Shown: piece by piece, positions 1 through 5,088 of the stretch
How positions within the stretch are numbered: the stretch's first letter is position 1
Layout of the letters: every line of letters begins with the position of its first letter
From: CAUZSM01 sp963582685
GTDB lineage: Archaea; Thermoplasmatota; Poseidoniia; Poseidoniales; Thalassarchaeaceae
NCBI GenBank assembly: GCA_963582685.1
Contig: CAUZSM010000121.1
Span: forward strand, 1 to 5,088
Direction: 5' to 3'
DNA length: 5,088 nt
Notes under the pieces: generated by a model
What the model saw: only the letters and a program-made list of their open reading frames with translations
What the model was told of the DNA's origin: nothing
Database searches by the model: none
Made by a program: the position numbers and the translations under genes

Positions 1-862
1 ATACCGCTTCCACATCGGTCTCAGACCGGCTGCCGCGCATCGGACGCATGCTGGTCTCAATACTGCGCTCGCCGTCCGCTCCGTCCACCATCTCCTCAAG
101 CAACCAGACGTGGTTGTTTGGAATATCCTTCAACGGCATCCGGAATGAATGCCAAGCCATTCTGAGGTTACCGGCATCTCCGGACTTGAGGTTACGAGCG
201 AGCATGATGACAGGAAGCAGCAGGAAGGCCAAGCCAGCCCAAATCATCAGGGAGAGAGCAGGTGGCATTGCCGTATCAATCGGTGTGCTGTGGGTTGGGA
301 AGGGCATCGCGAACCAAGATGGGACCATCAGAGCGACTAGCATCATCGCCTTTGCATCCGCACCGCCATGCAGCAAGCGGAATCTCCATGCCATCTCAAA
401 GAAGAATAGCACGACGAGCAGGACAATCATTCGACCCCACAGCAGCCCCATCCGCTTTGTTTCAGAGTCGAGCGGCGTTGATGATTCAAAAAAATACTCA
501 AGCAATACCTGCCCATGACTCATAGCACCCATTACAAGTCCCACTGCACTGACCAGATACCATATGGAGACGATGATGTCAACACGACTACCCGCCTTGA
601 TGTCAGTTAGACTTGGCCGGCCGTACAGTGCTGTGGAGGCGAAGGCTACTGCTGCCGACGCGGTCAGCCAAACGCTGAGGTCCGCGTCGAGCAAATACAA
701 CTCCAATCCAAGCAATACTAGAGTCGGCCTTGCCCAGAAATCCCACCAGTCGTTTGAAACCCTTCTCAACTTGTGGTCAAGCCATGCAGCACCACCGAAG
801 CAGAGGGCTAGAAATAGGATTCTAGCCCAGCCGACGTATTCCAGTATGTCCTCTGTTGGCAT
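1..862 (-). CDS. Archaeal A24-family prepilin/preflagellin peptidase, 3'-truncated by the window edge
   Basis: This is an integral-membrane aspartic protease expected to cut the positively charged leader from archaeal type IV pilins or archaellins on the cytoplasmic side of the membrane. The frame is open for 287 codons from ATG 862 to the left border, so the C-terminus is missing. The first family motif is D29 followed by K31, R33-R34-V35 and N37 at the end of helix 1. The second is GGADAK at 166-171 with D169, the archaeal form of the GxHyD motif. Approximate membrane segments are 13-28, 44-60, 64-80, 94-114, 138-158, 170-187 and 200-222. After the last helix comes a cytoplasmic part with PLKDIPNN (243-250), resembling the extra C-terminal domain of archaeal A24 proteins, then a charged tail. 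The two aspartates are 140 residues apart, against about 61 in Methanococcus FlaK, leaving room for extra helices. No Shine-Dalgarno precedes ATG 862; a TATA-like element lies about 30 bases upstream, suggesting a leaderless or short-leader mRNA. Pilin versus archaellin specificity cannot be decided. Confidence 0.85.
   Translation of the reverse strand, partial: MPTEDILEYVGWARILFLALCFGGAAWLDHKLRRVSNDWWDFWARPTLVLLGLELYLLDADLSVWLTASAAVAFASTALYGRPSLTDIKAGSRVDIIVSIWYLVSAVGLVMGAMSHGQVLLEYFFESSTPLDSETKRMGLLWGRMIVLLVVLFFFEMAWRFRLLHGGADAKAMMLVALMVPSWFAMPFPTHSTPIDTAMPPALSLMIWAGLAFLLLPVIMLARNLKSGDAGNLRMAWHSFRMPLKDIPNNHVWLLEEMVDGADGERSIETSMRPMRGSRSETDVEAV
805..828. repeat. Perfect 9-bp inverted repeat with 6-base spacer in the 5' coding part of the A24 gene
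   Basis: The arms GGGCTAGAA (805-813) and TTCTAGCCC (820-828) are exactly complementary, and the spacer is ATAGGA. The repeat lies over codons 12-19 of the A24 peptidase, 34-58 bases inside the gene. On that mRNA it could form a hairpin close to the start codon. It could also be a dyad protein-binding site just downstream of the promoter. It could be chance, because the bases also encode a normal first transmembrane helix. Confidence 0.6.
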
Positions 863-890
863 GACACTCAAGGCTTGCACCGGAAAGCGA

Positions 891-897
891 CTTAAAG
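891..897. promoter_or_regulatory. TATA-like element possibly serving both divergent genes
   Basis: CTTAAAG on the plus strand reads CTTTAAG on the minus strand, both acceptable archaeal TATA-like sequences, and it sits in the 85-base divergent gap. On the minus strand its centre is about 31 bases before ATG 862, the distance expected for a nearly leaderless transcript. On the plus strand a start about 26 bases downstream (around 920) would give a leader of about 27 bases that contains the GAGGT site. On the plus strand a purine-rich GGAAAG (882-887) upstream could act as a BRE. Assigned by position and composition only. Confidence 0.35.
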
Positions 898-934
898 CAA
901 GCCCGATTGCCGTCGAACTAGAATGAAGGTTCGT

Positions 935-939
935 GAGGT
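935..939 (+). promoter_or_regulatory. Shine-Dalgarno GAGGT that decides the start of the UPF0147 gene
   Basis: GAGGT ends 8 bases before ATG 948. This favours ATG 948 over the in-frame GTG at 933, which would overlap the site. The family N-terminus also fits a start at MSEDIE. Confidence 0.7.
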
Positions 940-947
940 TGAATACG

Positions 948-1220
948 ATGTCCGAAGATATAGAGAGCAGGCTGGTACAGATAGCCGGTGTAATCACTCA
1001 ACTTGATGACCCGAAGGTTCCGCGCAATATTCGAAAGGGCGCAAAGGATGCCGTCGAACAGTGGCTATTGAACAAGAATAAGCAGTTAGATGTACGAATC
1101 GCAATGACACAGAACAAGTTGGAGGAACTCTACGAGGACCCCAACATTCCCATGGAGTTCGGCACTCTGATTCTACAGATTAACACGGCTCTTGAGCAGA
1201 TGCACGCCGAACTTCATTGA
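948..1220 (+). CDS. UPF0147 family small helical archaeal protein
   Basis: This encodes a 90-residue, mostly helical, soluble protein with no signal peptide or membrane segment. It matches the archaea-specific UPF0147 family in length and in its two signature stretches. The first is DPKVPRNIRKGA at 21-32, equivalent to the family's D-x-x-VPRNIRRAA. The second is a later part with V49-R50 and EDPNIP at 63-68, equivalent to VRAAN...DPNMP. The stretch is typical of a compact helical fold built around two similar DP-x-[VI]-P turns. The molecular function of the family is not known to me. The gene stands alone on the plus strand, divergent from the A24 peptidase. It converges on the asparaginase with 2 bases between the stop codons. 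ATG 948 is chosen because GAGGT lies 8 bases upstream. Confidence 0.88.
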   Translation: MSEDIESRLVQIAGVITQLDDPKVPRNIRKGAKDAVEQWLLNKNKQLDVRIAMTQNKLEELYEDPNIPMEFGTLILQINTALEQMHAELH

Positions 1221-1222
1221 TG

Positions 1223-2014
1223 CTAAGGTCTGCATGCCCAAGGCATGTCAGTATTGGCAAGACTACAGCCGTCTTTTTCATCGATAGCAATCAATCCAAC
1301 CTGAATATCAGCATCGAACATGGCGATTCCATGAGCAAGCGAGGCGGCCAGAGCATATTCCTCATCCGCCGCCGCCACAAGGACTTGATGATGGACTGCA
1401 ACGCTATGTGATAGCATCTTCAAGGTAATATCCTCGCCAATTCCGGTCGCTGCAACTGCGATGTTCTCATCACACCATAGGCCGGCCCCCCATACCGGTG
1501 TATCGCCAACTCTTCCGCGAGGCCGGCCAGTGCAGCCCCCCGTTGATGAGGCGACCGCGAGCGCTCCGGTTGAGTCGCGAGCAACCGCTCCGACCGTATC
1601 GGTGGAAGCCGGACGGGTGCTGCCGATGACCGTACCACGTGGGATGTCGGCTCCGTCCGCCCAAGTACGGGCGCCGTCGCCGGCAAGGATGTTGACCTGC
1701 TCATCGAGCAGAGCGACGGCAGCGAGCACCGGGTTTGGTGTGTCTTCAATGCACATCACGCAACCAAGCTGTCCATCAGAGGTGGCAACAGCAGCATCCA
1801 ACTGCACTGACCCATCATCTCGCTTCCGGCCACCGGTGCCGGCATTTAGGCGCGGGTCATCTTCCATAATCAGAACAGCAGCGATAACCGCATTGAGCGC
1901 GGTGCCACCATCAGCAAGAATAGCCCAACCGGCATCAACAGCCAATTCGACGCCCGGCTGGTCCCTCGCACCGTGACCTGCACCACCGTGACAAACGAGC
2001 ATTGGTTCCGGCAT
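1223..2014 (-). CDS. Plant-type (Ntn-hydrolase) asparaginase / isoaspartyl peptidase
   Basis: This is a 263-residue precursor of the T2 family. Such precursors cleave themselves into alpha and beta subunits and expose an N-terminal threonine that hydrolyses isoaspartyl dipeptides and L-asparagine in the cytoplasm. Visible family features are HGGAG (9-13), NAGTGG (57-62, usually NAGxGS) and the nucleophile T140 in TDTVGAVA. STGG (157-160) has the second active-site threonine T158. GRVGD (167-171) supplies the substrate-binding arginine R168 and D171, and TGIGED lies at 190-195. These match T179, T197, R207, D210 and T230 of E. coli EcAIII in order and spacing. The segment before the nucleophile is about 30-40 residues shorter than in EcAIII or human ASRGL1, so the protein is short for the family. 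Start ATG 2014 overlaps the transporter stop by one base (TGATG) and has GGAGG 7 bases upstream; an adjoining GTG at 2017 is less likely. A glycosylasparaginase role is an alternative within the family. Confidence 0.9.
   Translation of the reverse strand: MPEPMLVCHGGAGHGARDQPGVELAVDAGWAILADGGTALNAVIAAVLIMEDDPRLNAGTGGRKRDDGSVQLDAAVATSDGQLGCVMCIEDTPNPVLAAVALLDEQVNILAGDGARTWADGADIPRGTVIGSTRPASTDTVGAVARDSTGALAVASSTGGCTGRPRGRVGDTPVWGAGLWCDENIAVAATGIGEDITLKMLSHSVAVHHQVLVAAADEEYALAASLAHGIAMFDADIQVGLIAIDEKDGCSLANTDMPWACRP
1274..1278 (+). terminator. Candidate T-tract terminator for the UPF0147 gene
   Basis: TTTTT lies 54 bases past the UPF0147 stop on the plus strand. Archaeal transcription can end at oligo-T runs without a hairpin. 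Here any terminator must lie within the opposing asparaginase gene, because the two stops are 2 bases apart. The same bases encode the E-K of the asparaginase, so this may be only coding sequence. Confidence 0.2.
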
Positions 2015-3366
2015 CACTCTGCCTCCATCGCACCGACCAGGTCATCTTCTGCTTTCCAAGCCTTGCTGAACCTGAAGCATAGCCAGCCAAGCACCGCAAA
2101 AATGCCACAAAGGCGGAATGCGGTGTGGAAGTCGAAAAAATCCGTGCGGTTCACGGACAAATCCCAAACCAAACCACCGATTATTACCCCGCAGAATGAT
2201 GACAAGGCGCGCAGGCTCTCACTCACTCCCATCACGACTCCACGTTCGTCGGGTCCGGAGGCAAAGGTGAGGAGCGACATATTGGATGGAGTCACCAAGC
2301 CATTTCCGAAAGCAATCAATCCGGAAACAAATAGCATTCCAATCATCGCATAAGCGGGTGGGACATAGGGTATTGAGGCCAGCCCGGTACCAGAAATCAG
2401 CAGACCGCAGGCCATCAATCGACTTGAGCCAAAGCGGTCGGTAAGAGGACCAATGAGTTTACCTTGGGTGATTATTCCACATAATCCTATGAAAGCAAAA
2501 ACCCAGCCATTATCGCTTTCACTGAAGCCAAAACCACCAGCATCGACCGCACGCATGGTGAACAGGATGAATGTCACGTGCATGATAGTAAAACCAGCCC
2601 AGTAGAAGGTCATCGACCACAGCAATGGAGAGATTACAGGTCGGCCAAACATCTTGCCGACGTTGGCTAGATTTTTCCTGATAGTTTTCATTGGAGGTTG
2701 CTTTTCCAGTGTTTGTCGGTTCTCCTTTGGCAGACTTTCCTTGAGTTTGGTTGTTGCAAACAAAAACCCAGAGAATGAGAGAATTGTCGAGGCAAGGCAA
2801 GGCAATAAGTATGGATAGGTCTCAAAGATGGTGCCTTGCATCATAGTTGTCCACTGCCATTCTGCAGGTGAAGACAGCATGCCTCCAATCGCAGGTCCAA
2901 GTGAGAAGCCAAGGCCAAATGCCACTCCGAGCATGCCCTGACGCCGTGCGACTTCGCTGGGCTTGGATATGTCTCCGATATAGGCGCGTGTCACCGACAT
3001 ATTGGCGTTGACCATTCCAGCAAACAGTCGCGCCGCCAACGCCATCCACAGCGAAGAGGACAGCCCGAAGACTAGGAAGGCGAGTGAATTTCCAGTCAGC
3101 CCAATCATCAACACTGGGCGCCTACCAATTCGGTCTGACAACGCGCCCCAAAATGGAGAAAAAATGAACATCGCGCCAGCATAAGATGCCATTAGGGATG
3201 CAACCCAAAGGCCAATATCAGCGCCAGGTTCTGAGAGATGGTCAACCATGTAGGTCAGGAATGGGATGATGATTCCAAAGCCAATCATGTCGACGAGTAC
3301 GACGAGAAATAGCACCGCCATCGATGAGCGATCAGGGCCTTGTTCCTCAGTCATGTAATTCGCCAT
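2014..3366 (-). CDS. MFS transporter, TetA-like DHA1 (drug:H+ antiporter) type
   Basis: This encodes a 450-residue polytopic inner-membrane protein with about 12 hydrophobic segments in two six-helix halves. The loop between the halves (about 206-246) is long and basic, as usual for the superfamily. Antiporter signatures are DMIGFGIIIP in helix 1 (D26), motif A GALSDRIGRRP (74-84), motif B beginning RLFAGM (113-118), and motif C as GLGFSLGPAIGG (151-162). A second motif-A copy, GPLTDRFG (306-313), lies in the C-terminal half. Order and wording resemble the tetracycline-exporter branch (TetA), but the substrate cannot be read from sequence, and amino-acid, peptide or drug export are all possible. 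The gene starts 58 bases after the LonB stop and ends in a one-base overlap with the asparaginase, so the three are probably co-transcribed. The start is uncertain: GTG 3369, ATG 3366 and ATG 3354 are in frame and none has a clear Shine-Dalgarno. ATG 3366 is chosen. Confidence 0.88.
   Translation of the reverse strand: MANYMTEEQGPDRSSMAVLFLVVLVDMIGFGIIIPFLTYMVDHLSEPGADIGLWVASLMASYAGAMFIFSPFWGALSDRIGRRPVLMIGLTGNSLAFLVFGLSSSLWMALAARLFAGMVNANMSVTRAYIGDISKPSEVARRQGMLGVAFGLGFSLGPAIGGMLSSPAEWQWTTMMQGTIFETYPYLLPCLASTILSFSGFLFATTKLKESLPKENRQTLEKQPPMKTIRKNLANVGKMFGRPVISPLLWSMTFYWAGFTIMHVTFILFTMRAVDAGGFGFSESDNGWVFAFIGLCGIITQGKLIGPLTDRFGSSRLMACGLLISGTGLASIPYVPPAYAMIGMLFVSGLIAFGNGLVTPSNMSLLTFASGPDERGVVMGVSESLRALSSFCGVIIGGLVWDLSVNRTDFFDFHTAFRLCGIFAVLGWLCFRFSKAWKAEDDLVGAMEAE
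2022..2026 (-). promoter_or_regulatory. Shine-Dalgarno GGAGG for the asparaginase, inside the transporter gene
   Basis: The minus strand reads GGAGG at 2026-2022, with 7 bases to ATG 2014. It lies in the last codons of the MFS transporter. Together with the TGATG stop/start overlap this indicates translational coupling, and it favours ATG 2014 over the GTG at 2017, which would be only 4 bases away. Confidence 0.75.
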
Positions 3367-3424
3367 CACTCGTGGTTATCTCAAACATTCGGCGACAAAA
3401 CAGTGCCAATGATGATTGAATCAC

Positions 3425-5088
3425 TCACGTTGATGGGCGGCTGTCTGGTGATGGAGGACCGAGATTGCCGATGATACCACTTAGACGCTCAACGAGGCTG
3501 ACCTTGCGTTCGTTGCTGACCAATGCGTAGTTAATCACATCGTCAAGTGAGTCAACTGCGATGACCTCGATGTCATCCTTGTAGGCATCATCGATGAGCA
3601 CATCCTTCATGTTGGCTCGAGGAATCAGCACCCTGCCGATTCCGCTTTTCGCAGCAGCCTCAATCTTGGCTGTCACTCCGCCGATGGGCAGAACTTCACC
3701 ACGCACCGATAGCGAACCAGTCATTGCTAGGTTCTGGTCGATTGGAATATCTTCAAACGCACTGATGATTGCAGTAGCGATAGTGATGCTCGCGCTATCG
3801 CCGTCCACGCCATGGGTATCAACAAACTGAATGTGGATATCGAAATCAGCGACGTCCTTACCGGTTAACTTCTTCACGACAGCACTGACGTTGGTCACGC
3901 TTTCCTTGGCGATATCTGATAGCCCACCTGTAGCATAAACCGAGCCACCCATCTTCTGGGAAGGGGTAACCAATGCCTCGACCGGCAGCATGATTCCGGA
4001 GTAGTCCGACATACCCGAGTCGGCCCCGAGTACTGCTAGGCCGTTTACCCGACCAACGCGCTCGCCACTATTCACCAATAGAGCGTAGTCCTGTCGATGC
4101 TCGATAAGGCGGTCTGCAACCTGCTGCTCAAGCGGACGAGCGATGCGACGTGCAGCGAGAACGTGATGGTCGGATACCAAATCAGCTTCAGCCTCTACTG
4201 CTAGGTCACCGGCGATACGGACCAATCCACCGAGTTCTCGCAGACGCAGCGACAACTTACCGCGCCTGCCAGCACGGCGTTGTGCCTCGCGAAGGATTAC
4301 TGAGGCACCCGACTTATCGAAATGAGGAATTGGCTTGCCTATCTTCTTCTTCGACTCGTTCATCACCTCCTGAGCGATGAAACGAATCAGGCGGCGGCGG
4401 TTACGGGAAGTGTCTGGCATCGTGCTGTTGACATAGACCTCGTATCCATAACCGCGGATTCTGCTGCGCAGGGCCGGATGCATGTGGCCAACAGCATCGA
4501 GGTTGCCGGCGGCGACGAGGATGAAGTCGCAGGGAACAGCCTCGGTCTTGGTCAGTGCGCCAGAGGAACGCTCCGAGCGGCCACTGATTGGGAATGCCTT
4601 CTCCTGCATGGCGGTGAGAAGTGCCTGCTGCTCTTCGAGGCGCAGTAGATTGATTTCATCAATGAATAGAACACCACCGTGAGCCTTGTGAATTGCTCCA
4701 GCCTCAACCCTCTCATGAGCCGGGGTCTCCATACCACCTGATTGGAATGGGTCGTGGCGCACGTCTCCAAGCAGGCTGCCGGCAAGAGTGGCAGTAGCAT
4801 CGATGAATGGGGGCATATCGCCTCGATCACGCTTGACCAGTAACTTAGGAATCCGCGCTTCATCGCCAGAAACCAATCGGTTGCGAATGAAGATATATCC
4901 AAAGATAAGCAGGAACATACCGAAAATGAACATCATTATCTCGCCGGACTGAATAGTAGCGAGCAGCAACGCAGCACCAATCAAAATGGCAACGAATAGC
5001 AAAGTTCTGCTAGTCCTCTCTCGTTGCTGCTTCATCTGAGCACGGCGGTCTTTGACAATCTTGCCACCACGGCCAGCAGGGACGGTTC
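3425..5088 (-). CDS. lonB: Membrane-anchored ATP-dependent Lon protease (archaeal LonB), 5'-truncated by the window edge
   Basis: LonB unfolds and degrades misfolded and regulatory proteins at the cytoplasmic face of the membrane. The frame stays open from the stop at 3425 to the right border. It includes 17 codons (TVPAGRGGKIVK...) before the methionine at 5035, so that methionine is internal. About 80 residues, including Walker A, lie outside. Counting from that methionine, two membrane helices span 11-29 and 32-50, inserted within the AAA+ domain as in archaeal LonB. Walker B is GVLFIDEINLL (121-131, D126/E127), sensor 1 is N178, and arginine-finger candidates are R190 and R192. The sensor-2 region is about 261-273. 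The protease domain has the catalytic serine S414 in DGDSAS and K457 in GGVTAKIEAA. Their spacing of 43 residues equals S509/K552 of Archaeoglobus LonB, and D413 matches its D508. All active-site residues in view are intact. A proline-rich tail (527-536) ends the protein. It is the first visible gene of the minus-strand cluster. Confidence 0.97.
   Translation of the reverse strand, partial: TVPAGRGGKIVKDRRAQMKQQRERTSRTLLFVAILIGAALLLATIQSGEIMMFIFGMFLLIFGYIFIRNRLVSGDEARIPKLLVKRDRGDMPPFIDATATLAGSLLGDVRHDPFQSGGMETPAHERVEAGAIHKAHGGVLFIDEINLLRLEEQQALLTAMQEKAFPISGRSERSSGALTKTEAVPCDFILVAAGNLDAVGHMHPALRSRIRGYGYEVYVNSTMPDTSRNRRRLIRFIAQEVMNESKKKIGKPIPHFDKSGASVILREAQRRAGRRGKLSLRLRELGGLVRIAGDLAVEAEADLVSDHHVLAARRIARPLEQQVADRLIEHRQDYALLVNSGERVGRVNGLAVLGADSGMSDYSGIMLPVEALVTPSQKMGGSVYATGGLSDIAKESVTNVSAVVKKLTGKDVADFDIHIQFVDTHGVDGDSASITIATAIISAFEDIPIDQNLAMTGSLSVRGEVLPIGGVTAKIEAAAKSGIGRVLIPRANMKDVLIDDAYKDDIEVIAVDSLDDVINYALVSNERKVSLVERLSGIIGNLGPPSPDSRPST

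Noticed and set aside
48..926. Long plus-strand reading frames at 48-518, 262-525 and 564-926
   Set aside because: They are antisense to the A24 peptidase. Their translations are serine/proline/arginine-rich with no recognisable family, while the minus frame shows membrane helices and both catalytic motifs.
1461..1976. A 171-codon plus-strand reading frame
   Set aside because: It is antisense to the asparaginase, whose active-site motifs are all intact on the minus strand. The plus frame encodes a low-complexity Ala/Pro/Ser/Thr protein.
1973..2353. A 126-codon plus-strand frame within the transporter gene
   Set aside because: It is a shadow of the transporter's C-terminal helices, with no family resemblance and no supporting start signal.
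3386..3411. Imperfect dyad CATTCGGC / GCCAATG in the LonB-transporter gap
   Set aside because: The stem is 7 bp with a bulge and a loop of about 11 bases, and no T-tract directly follows it. It is too weak to call a terminator or operator.
4552..4902. Minus-strand 116-codon frame overlapping LonB in another frame
   Set aside because: The LonB frame carries Walker B and sensor 1 over the same bases. The alternative frame has no recognisable content.
5033..5035. The ATG at 5035 as the start of LonB
   Set aside because: The frame continues upstream to the border with TVPAGRGGKIVK, which matches the archaeal LonB segment before the membrane helices, and Walker A must lie further upstream.

Overview
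The window looks like a piece of an archaeal chromosome, probably a euryarchaeon of the Thermoplasmata / marine group II (Poseidoniales) type. Three gene families point to archaea: a membrane-anchored LonB protease, a UPF0147 protein and an archaeal-type GGADAK prepilin/preflagellin peptidase. The TATA-like intergenic element agrees. The narrower lineage is an inference from protein flavour only.

Layout, left to right. Positions 1-862 (minus) hold a membrane aspartic protease of the A24 prepilin-peptidase family whose 3' end runs off the left edge. Its frame is open to the window border, and the long plus-strand reading frames over it are antisense shadows. An 85-base divergent gap (863-947) carries a near-symmetric TATA-like element. 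Positions 948-1220 (plus) encode a 90-residue UPF0147 protein. It converges, with only 2 bases between the stop codons, on a minus-strand cluster. In transcription order the cluster is LonB (5088 to 3425, 5' end outside the window), a TetA-like 12-helix MFS transporter (3366 to 2014) and a plant-type (Ntn-hydrolase) asparaginase/isoaspartyl peptidase (2014 to 1223). The transporter and asparaginase share one base (TGATG), and a GGAGG ribosome-binding site for the asparaginase lies inside the transporter gene.

How the genes may work together: LonB degrades damaged and membrane proteins. The Ntn hydrolase is of a type that clears isoaspartyl dipeptides or asparagine, which are products of protein ageing and turnover. 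The transporter between them could move a peptide, amino acid or toxic compound. A protein-turnover module is therefore possible, but this is inference from gene order. The A24 peptidase belongs to type IV pilus/archaellum biogenesis and looks separately transcribed. I see no mobile element, CRISPR array, tRNA or rRNA. No gene-free stretch exceeds 85 bases. I did not find a clearly new system. The most unusual points are the widely spaced catalytic aspartates of the A24 peptidase, the hairpin near its start, and the short alpha-subunit linker of the asparaginase.
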